Below are positions 49,317 to 61,072 of a stretch of 64,000 bases of DNA, in pieces. The position numbers and the translations under genes were made by a program. Source of the DNA: Atrichornis clamosus. Its lineage: Eukaryota; Chordata; Aves; Passeriformes; Menuridae. Below the pieces are notes generated by a model. The model was not told the DNA's origin. It ran no database searches and was given only the letters and a program-made list of their open reading frames with translations. The stretch is from NCBI GenBank assembly GCA_013400975.1, contig WBMZ01000175.1, forward strand, positions 199,501 through 263,500, read 5' to 3'. Positions within the stretch are counted from its first letter, which is position 1. Each line of letters opens with the position of its first letter.

Positions 49317-52312
49317 TTAGTACAGATTTGTCTCCTGGCTGAGGCAGATCCCAGGCATACAAATGGGAGGCTGCAGGCCAGCTTGGGCAGCATCAGGAGC
49401 CTGTTCTCCTGCAGCCTTTGCACAGGTGGGGAAGGTTTGCAAACAGAGGACATATGACTTCACCTGAAGATAAGGCAGTCCTCACACTGCCTGCCTCTTT
49501 TACATGGCCAGTGCAAGAGGAGATGGATGAGGATATAGGAGCAAGAGACCCATTTGGAACAAAAAAGGGGTTAATAAATCCATGAAGATGAAATCTGAAA
49601 CTTTCTTAGAAAGAATATAACATCCTGGGGACAATAGTTTAGGACTCTGGGAGAAATGAGAAGTCTAAGATTAAGTGGAATATCAATTTCTTCATGCTCC
49701 CAAGAATAGTTAGTTTTAATCAATTTTCATCAATTATTTTCTGTATTTATTTTCCCAAGAGATTAGGAAAGGCTCTTCTACTCTGTTTTGATAGGCTGCT
49801 TTATTAGGATCAGATAGTTATTTAATCACTTGCGTATGTGGGCTCTACCTGACTGCAGGTAATTGCTTCTCCTAATGACACAACCTTGGAAAACTTGTTG
49901 TTTAGCAAGCTGAACCCTCTCTGAAATTCTGCCGTCCACCCCAGCCTGCAGCAACACTGTCAGTGTTTGGCAGGGGGGCACTGGGTGTGCTTAAAGGCTC
50001 TGCCTCGTGGGGAGGCAACTGATGGTGGTAGAAGGGCATCATGTTCCTCAGAGGGAAAGTTCTGTTGGGAAATGGGGTGTAAGGGTTGCTGGGGGATAGG
50101 GAAAACAGGTTTTGTTACTCTAATGAAGAAAGAATTAGTGAGAAAACAGCTGACTAGCAGGTTCCAGGTAAACAAGGAATAATTTACAAGAATACTTTGG
50201 TGAATAAAGAAAGACCTGGTCATTTTATCAAATGTGTTAATGCTGAATGTTGAAGTGAAACTGATATTAATTTCTTGTGAAGAAATGGTGCTTGATAAAT
50301 CTACTAGCTCAGATTCAGAATTTTGTTTTAGCTCTGTATCAGGATGGTTATTATATGTACCTGTGCTCTGCTTCATGGTTGGTGCCTCATGGACTCCAGT
50401 CTGCCAGAGCTGTTAGGAGGAGATGTCTCAGATCTCAGGTTCTTCCACTGATTGGAAACAGTGCAAGGTGTATGGGGGGAGGTATTGCTGCATCCTGAGG
50501 GCTTCTCATCTGTAGGGGGAAAAAACTAAACCAAAGGGAACTGGGGAAGATTGTATAACAGGAAACTAACATGATGAAGGTTCTCTGGTATTCTATTTTC
50601 TTTCTTCTAGTGTAGAGTGGGAGAAAGAAAAGGAAAGGACCCCTTGTAAAATTCCTGTTATCCTGCTCTGAAATCAGGACTGTTGCTGATCCCTATGGAG
50701 GTGGGACTGAGGTTCTCAGTTACCTCAGGACAGCCCAAAGTTTGAATGCAGCTGGTGGTGTCCCACGCAATCATTGAGAAGTAACTTGTATTTGCTTCTC
50801 TTCTGTTCAGTTGGTCCTAATACACCTCAGAAGGAAAAGGAGATATTTGGAATCGGGCGTAACACAGTTCCAAAGTTGTCTGAGTCACAGAGGCCTTGTA
50901 GGTTCCTCTTAGGCTCCTCTGTGTTTCCCCGATGTGGCACAGCTTTTAGTCACAGACAGCTCACCCACACTGCTGCTTATCCCTGAGTAAATGAAACTGT
51001 TACTCTTTGGTGGATTCTCAAACGGTTAATTAGTGCTTAATGGGAAGTACATGGGCAGGGTTGAGAATCAGTGGATAAGACACGTCTATTGGGTTTCTAG
51101 TCATTAATAAAAGCAATTAGCATATTTCTGCATAGCTAAACTCTGCCAGATCTTGTTTTAAGATCTTCCTTGTTGTGTTTCCACAGTTACCGAAACAGGT
51201 CCCAGCGATTAAAAGTGGCAGTATCCAGCTCACAAGGATACAATATTTTCTAAAAGAAACATCGGTGCTGGAAGCAAAGTAGAAGGTATAAATTCCAGGT
51301 CACAAGAGTTGTAATTTCATAGAAAACACCTCTAGCTAACAGAGGTTAAACTTCAAAGCTTCCTCTTTGATTTCTTTTGGGTTTAAAATGGGTTAGTTAA
51401 TGTAAATGGGACATTAGCAAGAGTTTTAACCTACATGATTTGCTGGTTTCTATCCTCTGGTTATGCTGTGAAAGTTAAATTCAAATTGCTGGAGAGACAC
51501 CTCAAAGCTCGTTTTGGACCTCTTATCTACAGCAGGAAATCATAGTGGCTTGGAAGGTACAATAGGGGCACAGCTGTCTGCTCTAAACTCTGTCTCAAAG
51601 AGCTTAGACTTTCTGCAATAAAAGGTGAAATCAAACTGCAGATCCGTGTTTCAAACATCTGCAGTTTAGAGTCATTTGTAGGGCTTGCCATTTTTGCAAC
51701 TTTTTTCAAGTAGGTGGATTGTGAAACTCAGTGTAGCTCTACATTACCTTTTATCCACCTCGTTGAGTCTCAATATTTGAAAGTAAATAGCTTCAGATTT
51801 AGACATCTGTACTGACACTCTTCATTTAGTTTTTATTCACAGCTCTTAAAAATTCTAAGACTGTTCTTATGTCAATCCAGCCTTCTTCAAACCCACCTTC
51901 CACCCCTGATTTTAAATATCTCATGTTACAACTGGAAGAGAAAGTGCTTGTCTAATTATCTCTATTTTCAGCACTGTAAATTAGGCTGTTTGTTGAACAT
52001 CGTATTGCAGATTCAGCTTGCCCAGCTAATTCATTTTAGCATTAAGAGTCCTATGCATCTTCTTCTTGCCCTCAAACTTTTTGTTGTTTTCTGTTTACTT
52101 AGCAAACTCGTGATGGTTTAGAAAGCTACCCAATATTCCCCTTGCACATACGTTCTTCAATGGTGGACCAGCATTAAAACACCTTCTACCCCTCTGAAAA
52201 GTGACCTAATCCCCAGGAATCAAGGCAGTTTAAGAACTATATATTTTTTTAATGTGAGTCTATTCCTTTAACAAGTTGGGGTTTTGGGGTTGGTTGCTTG
52301 GGTTTTTTGCTT
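49317..52312. other. Non-coding sequence
   Basis: No gene or transposon is recognised. The last 35 bp before the A/T island form a G/T-rich tract. Confidence 0.55.
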
Positions 52313-52503
52313 GATAATAAATTTTAAATTTATAAATAATAATAATAAAATAAATATTATTTTATTATTATAATTTATAATATGTTATATATTTATAATA
52401 ATATATAATATATTATATAATATAATATATTTCTTATACTGTATAATAATTTATTATATTTATTATTAAAATAAATAATATAATAAATTATAATTTATAA
52501 ACA
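52313..52503. repeat. A/T-only low-complexity island
   Basis: About 190 bp consist almost wholly of A and T in irregular TAATAA, TATAAT and TTATTA units, with many inverted repeats able to form cruciforms. A G/T-rich segment with runs GGGG, GGGG and GGG (52278-52302) abuts it on the left. No gene overlaps it. Confidence 0.9.
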
Positions 52504-55104
52504 TGTATAGAAAAGATATTTAGCCCGGGGCTGCTGGTTACTGTGCCACTTCTGGAAAGCAGACCTGAACTAAACCCACAAATCAGATTTAAACTTTGCA
52601 AGCCTGAGTGAATGCAGAGGAGCACAGACAGCATCCCAGGCAGATCGTTTGCACCATGCACCCGGAGAGGTTTCACCCCAAATGTTGAGTGCTGATGTGC
52701 AGAATAAGCTGCTGTCGGGGCTGAACCAGCTGACAGCCACTGCTGAGGGTGCAAAGTGAAGATGTGACTTCAAACACTGCACCTCTGAGTTTGGGTGCCT
52801 CATACGGAGCTGAAGGGAGATGTCTCTGCTTGGAAATGTGTACCTTGAAATTCAAGAGCTTTTCCTCAAAATACGTGGAGGGAGGAGGAAAGTTCTCAAT
52901 CAGTCAATCATTGAAAGACAATTTTCTATATTCTCTTGCCTTTATTGGATCATTTAATGATTTCAGAGCCTGTGAAGTCTGGTTTTAAATTCCCATTTCT
53001 TTTATGTCCTCACTCTGTCCCTAGACAGCAGCATTCATGGGTGGGTAGTGCCAGTGCAAACAGTTTCATGGGAAAATCTGTTTCTTCATTTAGCTATAAA
53101 GGAAGAATATTAGGAACTACAAAAAAATGCAGTTCTTTTCAGACCCTGTATACAACTTTTTGGGGGATCAGAAGTGTTTGGAACAGTCCTTTCCACAATG
53201 CTTTAAAAGGAAACAAACCTGTCTTTGTGTAACTGCAGCAAAACACAGGTCTTCAAAATCTTCCCTGCACTTTGTCTGTGATGTCAGAACTTTGACAGGT
53301 GGTGATTTGCACTTCCTCTGTCCTCAGTCTGTGGTAATTTTCCAAGAGGAGATATTATCAAAGCAATCTAGAATTAGCTGTGACAAGTGACAATTGCATG
53401 GGTGGCACAAAAGGCTTTTAGAAACAAACACTATTTTATCCAACAGACATTAATACACGTTTTAATGAAGAAGTGATTCACTATGATAATATTATTGACT
53501 TGTTAAGATTAATAAGGTCTGCCATATGTTGTCTAGTGCTTCAGATGGTTTCAAAATTTTTAATCTATTTTTTTAATTTATGCATATTAACAACAGATGT
53601 TGAATTTTTGAATGATCCAATAATCAAGGGGAAATTATTCCAAAGATTAGTGTTGAAAATTTTGTCTTTTTAATGATTTGAAATACTTTGTATATAGTAT
53701 ATATAGTTGATATAACTCATAGCTAACTCTTGCACTTGATATCTGAATTTTTTTCATCTTACTTCCTCCAGAGTTGCCTCCAGTTGCTGAGGAGTGGGTT
53801 GGTTGAACACTTGCCTCAGAAATCCATCCCCAACCTTTCAATTTTTATAAAAAAAACCATTTCACAAATGCATCTGCCCTCAAGTCCTCTGCGTATGAGC
53901 ACCTCACACTGCTGTTCATGTGTGTTCCTGGCTTGCCCCTATTGCACTGAGGGGAGGGAAGAAAGATGCAATAAAGCAAATACACTGCGCTGACACGCTA
54001 CAGGTGAGGGACCGGGCTCACGAGAAGGTTTGAGTGACTTCTCCATTCACACGGGAACGGCCTCCGGGTGATTACAGATTTACCCTTTGGATGGCTATTG
54101 TTTGCTTGAAGTCCAAAAACATTATTTTTTTCTTTCTTTCCTGCCCTGCCTCCACGCGCCCCACGCAGGCGTTGGTTTCCAAGTCTGTTGCTTCCCGTTC
54201 CCACTGCCAAAGGCAGCTGGTCACAAACCCTGTGACAGTGCACCACAGCTCCGGCGTCACTTGGCTCCCGTGTTTTCACCGGGACATCGGCCCGTCTCGT
54301 GGGTGTGATGGGGTGAACAAACACAACTCCCTGCGGCTGAGAAACTGCAGGAAGAGAGGCAACACCTCGTGCTGACCAACCTCCCCAGAGCACGAGCCGA
54401 GCACGCCACCTTCTTGGTGATGCTGCCGGGGGGAACCTGAGCTGCGTAAAAGGGATCCCCAGCACCCCACCCATCACCAGGCTCTCACAAACCACAGCAC
54501 TGAAGCCCCTCCTGCTGCTGTGAGCCACAAGCTGCCTTTCCAGCACGTTATCTGGAAACCCAGAACTGTGCTCGGCGGGAGAGGCAGACCCCATCTCCAC
54601 GGGGTCTCTTTGCAGTCCTCTTGCTGCTGCTCAAGTGTCTTCAGTGCCTCATGGAAATGTAGGAACTGTAGGAAATGTAGATGTAGGGATTCAAACCATC
54701 CTCTCCTTTTGGATGTCACCTGCAGAGATTTAAAAAAAAAAACAAACAAGCACAGGGAAATTACAATGTGACAATTAACATAAACAAGATGCAAAGGATG
54801 GAGAGCCTAGTCAGCTGCAACAAGATAGCAGTGATATCAAATTGATTTCCAGTGGGCTGGAGACATGAAACAGGGAGCTCTAGAGTGTGTGTCTTATTAT
54901 TTAAATAAATTACTAACTTCATTAACTTGATTTGATAAAGAAAGCTGTAGAAAGGGAAAGTCAATCCTATCTGTTTCTTGGTGGAGAGAGTAAATTTCTA
55001 GATCTCAAAGCGATATAACTCCCAGTGAGGTATATTTGAGCTTCATGCCCTTAACTTCTCACTTTTTACCCTGTAGGGAGGCAGCCTGGCCATCTAGTAA
55101 AGAC
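52504..55104. other. Non-coding sequence including the CpG-rich 54-kb patch
   Basis: Outside the CpG-rich segment nothing is recognised. A run of As lies at about 54733-54742. Confidence 0.5.
54000..54440. promoter_or_regulatory. CpG-enriched segment
   Basis: I count roughly two dozen CpGs over about 440 bp (for example CCACGCGCCCCACGCAGGCG, CTCCGGCGTCAC, ACCGGGACATCGGCCCGTC), against sparse CpGs in the surrounding sequence. A 200-codon minus-strand ORF (53998-54600) spans it but resembles no family I know and is probably compositional. Confidence 0.4.
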
Positions 55105-55320
55105 TCCTAGATCATTTAGGTTGGAAAAGACCTCTAAGATGAAATCTACCTGTTAGCCCAGCACTGCCATAACCCTCACTAAGCCATGTCCCCAGGTGCC
55201 ATATCTGCATGTCTTTTAATTCCTCCAAGGGTGGTGGCTCCACCACTGTCCTGGGCAGCCTGTTCCAATGCTAAACAACCCTCTTGGTGAAGAAATTTTT
55301 CTTAATATCCAATCCCTGTG
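55105..55320 (-). mobile_element. CR1 LINE 3' fragment (antisense), about 215 bp
   Basis: The + strand reads ATCATTTAGGTTGGAAAAGA, CCTCTAAGATG, CTAAGCCATGTCCCCAGGTG, CCAAGGGTGGTGGCTCCACC, ACTGTCCTGGGCAGCCTGTT, CCAATGCTAAACAACCCTC and GTGAAGAAATTTTTCTTAAT. This is the antisense 3' end of a CR1 subfamily different from the copies at 18.6 and 38.1 kb. Its left end starts at the usual 3' terminus; its right end fades in the TATCCAATCC segment. Confidence 0.9.
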
Positions 55321-58300
55321 TAATCCTGTGTGAGTCCCTAAAGGAGAGAGCTCTTAGATGTCTTTTTCTCCCCCAGGGAGCACTGAGAAAATGCCATTAT
55401 TCCTAATTTCAGATAGCAACCACCTCGAGGCTCCTGTTTCTACAGAGTAGTTGATCAATAGCTTCAAAAGTCTGGGGAAGGGTTGGGAGAGCAAGGAGCA
55501 GAGAAACACAATTGATTGAAATCAGCCTGGGGAAGCCTGTTCCACCTGGTTATGTCAGTACTCAGAAAGAATATACTTCCAACCTGCCCTAGAAACAGGG
55601 TTATCATAATGATTTCCAAAGGAAAAGTCTCATGAATATGGGCTGGATACCTCACATGTCTGTGCAGCTCCTCTCTGGGACTTTCAGTAAAGCATTTTGT
55701 TGATGTGGAGGGAAATCAGCTATAAAGGATCAGACTTGGTGGTGGTTCTGACCCAAAACGAGGTCACTGAGTACGGGGAGAGGTATTTACTTGATGTAAA
55801 CACAAGTGTCAGGCCCGGCCAGCTGCTGATCAGCACTGCAAAAGGTTCAGTTCTGAGCCTGTGTGTCTTGCAGAAAGAAGAGAGGATATTCTTTATTTTA
55901 CAAAGCCTCTCCCTTCAGAGAGAGAGAGCTCTCCCTTTCCGTATGCTTTCCATGAGGCAGAAATGTTTGCTTTGACTCTTGAGCTTTGAATCTTTTCTCC
56001 AGGGTGAGGAGGAAGACTGCTACTACTTTTTCTGAGAAAAGAAAAGATAGTGGGCACTGAGAAGGGAGGCTGAAGGTAAAAGTTTGTACTACATTTCTTC
56101 ATGCAGAAATGGCAAAGATGGCAGTGGCTTTAGCACCAGCATGATGTTTTTGTCCCTACCCTCTTCTCATCTGGTGGGCAGATTGATTGATGCATTGTCC
56201 ATTTCTGCCCAGTTTTGCATTTTTTTTCCCCAGCTGCAGGTGTACCATTTTCAGCTTATATCACCTTAGACATCTAATTTTAACTCACCACTGGCACCTC
56301 AGCAAGCAAGATTTGCTCAATTAAAACTGCACAGAGCATCTGTTGTTCAGCAGGTATGAAAAACACCAGCTTTTCCCAGTCCATCTTTCAGCTGGGAAAC
56401 ACTCACCACGCTCCTGTGAGCAATGACCTTATGGCAGGATCTGATTTTGCCCACCCAGATGAACTGCCATTCCCCAAACATGACACAGATATAGCTCTGA
56501 GTTTTCTTTATCTGAGTACAAGGAAAATTTATTTAAAGCAATTGCACAAACAAATTAGTCTTTGGTGACTGTTCTGAGTAGAAATTCTTGAGATGGGGGG
56601 AAGACCAACTCTACCTGACTGTAACTGAGGTTCGATTGTTTTTCTTTGAGTGCCTGATTTCAGCTTTAGTGATCTTTGGTTTTTAATATAGTTAAAGTTT
56701 GGTTTTTAATTCCTGATCAAACACTGACTTACTTTTTTATGTGTTTCATGAGTACATTGCCTTTAAATATCAACCCCACATTTGACCATAGGGTGTAGTT
56801 TATGTTTGATCAAGCACTAGTGTAAGTTAATAGGTTTATCAAGTTTTGAACCAAACTACTCTATAAAATAAAAGCATTCAAGGATTTCCTAAATTGCAAT
56901 CAAAAAATATACCACCAAAAATACCTCAGTGATGAGCCCTGGTCCTTCCAAAAACCACAGCAGTTCCCTGGAGAGGGATGGAAATTAGCACACACGTTTC
57001 ACTTGACAGCTTTTAATAGATTTATTTGCATAATTGGATTAAAGAATCACATCAACATGCCTCTAAATCTTATTATTGTTTATTACTCTGGATATCAGAC
57101 AAAGCAGTCTTTAAAATGGGCAGAGATTCTTGGGGCTCAATTCAGAGGTGGGGCTGAGTGCACGTGGCCGTGCCTTGGTCCCTGCCAGCCTACGGAACCC
57201 CCAGTCCTCAAGCTCAGGGCCAGACCCCCTTTGTGCAGGGAAAGCCTGGAAAAATGGCATTACAGGACCACTGAGGGGACCAAGGGGGCTGTGGAGGAGA
57301 AAGAAGGAGCTTCAGGAGCCCACGGCTGGGGAATGCAGATCATTTCAGGGTGCATCTGAAAACCTACCCCCGAGGAGGGCCTGAAGCAAGGGCTGAGTTT
57401 TCTGCTGCAAATGAACATCCTGACAGAACCAAGGCATGTACAGGTTAAACCAACACTTAGGTGAGGGTGCCAGGGCACCTCTGTGACATGACAGACCTTG
57501 GCACTGCTCTAACAGCAGCTCCACAGGCTGCTGGAAGTGGGATGTTCCCAGTGCATCTGTCACTGTGGGAACAATGTGTGCCCTGAAGAGCCCTTCATTT
57601 CTGTCTCAAGGAAACCAAACAGGGAGAGAAATCCCTTGTTTGCTTCATGCAGCTCTCTGCAGCCACCATCTTCAGTCACTGACATTCAAGGGAACATGAA
57701 TAAGTCCAAACACAGTGCTGGCAAATGATGGCAAAGGTATGAAATGATCCCTGGCCTGCTGTGGTTAAGAAAAGTCCTCCCAGTTACTCCACTGGGCTTT
57801 GGATCACTCTGAATAACAGCACTGTCTGTATGCAGTGCAGGTGGTTGTAGGCATTTTGGGCCACCTCAATGTTAATTAACCTTTACAAACTGACAAATTA
57901 GCAGTTTGAATTTACTTAATTCCACAGAAGAAAAATCTCCAAAATCAGGATTTTTTATGTTATTTGAAACTACTTTTTGCATTGTTGTTTCAGTGTTCTC
58001 TTGGTGCCCTAATCTCTGTGCTCTTTAAAAGACTCCTGAAACTGATGTTGAAAAGCTTATAAAATTAGATTGGTTTGTTTGGAAGTGGGCTTTTTGCCTT
58101 TCCAAAGTCACCAGTTATTCCAGTAACTTGCTATATTGAGCTTGAAGGAAAAACATTTCCTAAAATTCAGCAAAAACAAAAATTCTTTAGAAGGTGATTC
58201 AAATATATAAATTGAAGTAAATAAGGTAGATACACTTAATCACAGAGTGAATAAAAGTGATGCCCACTTTCAAGGGTCCTTCTTCATTCAGTGCCTCTGT

Positions 58301-59617
58301 AATCAGCTTCTAATATGCTTATTCCCAGTGGTAAAACAACTTGTGAATTTTTGTGAAATGGGATTTCAGATGTTTTCCTGACAATTTTCCCAGTGTGTAC
58401 ATACAGATCTGTGGGGTCTTTTTAACCAGATTAAGCTAACCAAAACATGATGAGCAAAATGATTTTCACAGTTTCACAGTAAGAGTACATTTACAAACTA
58501 AAGGAACCATCCTCTCCTTCTTCCCTCTCCTCTCGTGTCCATTTGCATTTTCTCCCAACACAGACCTATTTGGCCATGTGCAGTTGTGGTTGGACAGATG
58601 CCCTTGCTGACCATGGCCAAAACTGCCCCTGGACTGCCCTGCTTCTCCAGCTGATCTCAGTTCAGTATCAGGATGTTTCTCATGCTATCCCAGATTCCAA
58701 CTGAGCATGCTGGAAAACACCTCTCAGAATCAATGTCTGTTTTCAGAACTTTGTCCTGTTATCTCAGATGTTTTCAGGGAGGAAGAAACTAGAAACCATT
58801 AGGTTGATTATAGCTTCTAACTCCCTCATCTGATTGAGAGGTGAATGTCAAAGGAAATTGTTTTTTCCCAAAAGACTCCTCCGAAGGAGAGCGCCTGCCA
58901 CTCTGCTCCATTTGGCAGCTCTTTCTTTGGCTGGCCATGCAATTCTCATATGTGGCTCAATGTCCACAGCCCCTTCAGCCCCCTCTCTCTTAACAGACAC
59001 CTCCAGAAGGGCTCCAAAACCTCTGTCTCTATCTAGAGAGCAAAGCACTGCCACATGTCAAAGTCAGTCCCTCGAGGAATGAGTGGAATTCACCTCAGGA
59101 CTGGCAATGCTATGAGGACAACGCAGCTGACTTGCAGTAGGGTCAGCAAGTTGGGGCTACATGAGGCAATCACCCTCACCTAAAAAGGACTACAGGAATT
59201 TTGTTAGTTCTCTAAAGAAAGAACTCTGTGTGAATGCACAGATTTAAATTTTACCCCACCCAAAACCCTTCCTTGTTGAGATATTTAGGTTTCATATTCA
59301 TCCTTGCATCTCCTTGTCCCCAAACCCCATCTCTGTTCTGACAGTAATATCCAAAACAGATAGGAAGGATCCCTGTATCCTATCGTGCTAATGTCTCCTT
59401 GGCGTCTAACTCCAGTCAAAGAAATAAAGATATTTTTGAGAGATGTCGTCTGCCTGTCATTCTCCAATAGAAGAGGAGGAGCTGGGGAAGATGCACGTGG
59501 GACTTGTGTTGTTATAATTGAGCCCTAAGGACAAATGTCAGGAATGAGGACTAATTAAAAGTGGAAAAGACTTACAATGTTACTGTACAAAGGAGGTGCA
59601 CTCCCACCAGCTCTCGT
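55321..59617. other. Non-coding sequence downstream (3') of PRLHR
   Basis: This is the 3' side of PRLHR on the minus strand, so part of it should be the 3' UTR. I could not fix a polyadenylation site: the nearest clear minus-strand AATAAA that I see is at 57021-57026, about 2.6 kb past the stop codon. No other gene is recognised. Confidence 0.5.
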
Positions 59618-60652
59618 TTACAGCACCACACTGGCCATAATGCAGTTTGTAGTGGGACCAATTTTCTTCTTCCTCCAGGCAAACATTTTCTTCAGCTCTC
59701 CCCTGAAGCTGTCATGGAGCCAGGCATAGAGGAAAGCATTGGTACAAGCAGACATCATTGCAAACCAGTGGCACAGCAGCTGGATGAAGTTGAAGTACTG
59801 CTTGTCAATCAAGCTGATGTCTATGTCCTTTATCATGTTGAAGATGTGCAGAGGCAGCCAGCAGACTCCAAAGGCTGCCACCACTAAGACCAGCAAGCGA
59901 AAAGTCTTTCTCCTCCTTGCACGGTCCCACTCAGCCTGGCCCTGGGTGACATTGCCTGGCACTACACGGTTCTTCAGCTTGACTGAGATCCTCAGGTAGG
60001 ACAGGGAGATGACAGCCAAAGGCAACACATAGGTGATGATGAGGGTGCTGTAGGCGTAAGCCAAGCGATCTCTTTTCATGTGGAACCAGAACTCCTCGCA
60101 GATGGAGAAGTCCAGCTCCGGGAACTCAGCGTGGTAAGTGTGGACCAAGGCTGGGGCAGCCAGAGTGCAGCTCAGCAGCCAGATAGCAGCCAGGATATAA
60201 GCACAAATAGGGATGGTGAGCCTCCTGCGGAACGGGTACACCATGGCACAGTACCTGTCCACAGCTATGACCGTCAGGGTGAACACAGACACAAACACAG
60301 TGACAGGTTGCATCAGGAAAACAAAGTAGCACATGAAACGCCCGTACACCCATCCCCGGGGCTCAAAGGCATACGCAAGGGTCAGGGGCACACAGGTAGC
60401 ACACATGAGCATGTCTGAGAAAGCCAGGTTGCCTACCAGAAAGTTGGTGACATTGTGCATTTTTTTTGTCTTGCAGATAACATAAATGAGGAGGTAATTC
60501 CCAATGACACCAATAAAAACCACTAGCGAGTAGCAGGGGATGATGAGTGGCTTGAAGGACTGAACAAACTGGAGCCCTGAGAATAAATTGCTGGTGTTGC
60601 TGTGAATCGCAGAGAGGAAGCTTTGGGAGGTTAAATTGTCCGAATTCATCAT
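59618..60652 (-). CDS. PRLHR: Prolactin-releasing peptide receptor (GPR10), complete single coding exon
   Basis: This is a 344-residue rhodopsin-family GPCR; the family is known to bind the RFamide neuropeptide PrRP (PRLH) at the surface of neurons and pituitary cells and to signal through G proteins. Visible landmarks are N-glycosylation sequons at N6 and N19, GN of TM1 (51-52), LAxxD of TM2 (D80), a C108-C185 disulfide pair, DRY at 132-134, W158 in TM4, P211 in TM5, CWLP at 264-267 in TM6, and a short tail. The stretch VPLTLAYAFEPRGWV (88-102) and the intracellular loop RVVPGxVTQ...WDRARRR match mammalian PRLHR closely. The C-terminus SVVL resembles the mammalian SVVI PDZ ligand known to bind GRIP/PICK1-type proteins. 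TM7 reads NAFLY (305-309) instead of NPxxY. The start is two adjacent ATGs; an in-frame TAG at 60704-60706 with no intervening ATG excludes a longer N-terminus within this exon. The protein is shorter than human PRLHR (about 370 residues), mainly at the N-terminus. Birds also have PRLHR-like paralogues, so one-to-one orthology should be confirmed. Confidence 0.95.
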   Translation of the reverse strand: MMNSDNLTSQSFLSAIHSNTSNLFSGLQFVQSFKPLIIPCYSLVVFIGVIGNYLLIYVICKTKKMHNVTNFLVGNLAFSDMLMCATCVPLTLAYAFEPRGWVYGRFMCYFVFLMQPVTVFVSVFTLTVIAVDRYCAMVYPFRRRLTIPICAYILAAIWLLSCTLAAPALVHTYHAEFPELDFSICEEFWFHMKRDRLAYAYSTLIITYVLPLAVISLSYLRISVKLKNRVVPGNVTQGQAEWDRARRRKTFRLLVLVVAAFGVCWLPLHIFNMIKDIDISLIDKQYFNFIQLLCHWFAMMSACTNAFLYAWLHDSFRGELKKMFAWRKKKIGPTTNCIMASVVL

Positions 60653-60784
60653 TTTCCTCCTTTTGTTGTCTGCCGTCAGCTGAGTGAAGTAGTCACCACG
60701 GCACTACTCCTGCACTCAATCAGTGGGGATAATGAATGGATTACTGGCTGTCCAGAGGTTACCACATGGATGGTAAACAAGCAT
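60653..60784 (-). other. PRLHR: Putative 5' UTR part of the PRLHR coding exon, with two short uORFs
   Basis: On the minus strand a CCTTTTCCTTTACAG sequence ends at 60785, a good polypyrimidine tract plus AG acceptor, so transcripts could enter the coding exon at 60784. The first three exon bases would be ATG, opening a 22-codon uORF that stops with TGA at 60716-60718. A second minimal uORF (ATG TGG TAA) lies at 60759-60767. An in-frame stop at 60704-60706 separates this leader from the receptor ORF. The bases just before the start codon read GGAGGAAA, with A at -3. Sequence pattern only; transcript evidence is not available here. Confidence 0.5.
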
Positions 60785-60949
60785 CTGTAAAGGAAAAGGT
60801 GAAGTTGTAATCCTCGAGAGGCAGCTTTCAGCAATTCCTAAGAAAAATCAAATACAACCAATTTCCATTAAAGTCCTCCTGTATTTACTATTAAATCTAG
60901 GTTTTGACAGCATGCCACTTAATAAACATTCAATGCAGAGAGTACTTAC
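60785..60949 (-). other. PRLHR: Candidate short 5' UTR intron of PRLHR
   Basis: On the minus strand a strong donor-like GTAAGT lies at 60944-60949 (context CACAGCT then GTAAGT), and the acceptor described for the coding exon ends at 60785. Together they define a possible 165-bp intron. An untranslated first exon would then lie to the right of 60949. The pairing is inference: another donor further upstream could be used, or the leader could be unspliced. Confidence 0.35.
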
Positions 60950-61031
60950 AGCTGTGGGGTTTTAATCCCATGTGATTTTCCTGTGGATGCCAAGAAGTGC
61001 CCTAGATATCTGTCTTCTGCAAATCCAGGAG

Positions 61032-61072
61032 CGTGTATGTATGTGTGTGTGTCAGAGAGAGGGAGAGAGAAT
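61032..61072. repeat. GT/GA compound microsatellite upstream of PRLHR
   Basis: A run of GTATGT and GTGTGT units passes into GAGAGAGGGAGAGAGA. It lies about 400 bp upstream of the PRLHR start codon on the gene's 5' side, and within about 100 bp of the putative first exon. Such purine/pyrimidine-biased tracts are length-polymorphic. Confidence 0.8.

Noticed and set aside
58000..59617. PRLHR polyadenylation site close to the stop codon
   Set aside because: No clear minus-strand AATAAA or ATTAAA with a supporting downstream element was found here, so the 3' end is left open.
60126..60353. ORFs overlapping PRLHR in other frames
   Set aside because: They are shadows of the receptor coding sequence.
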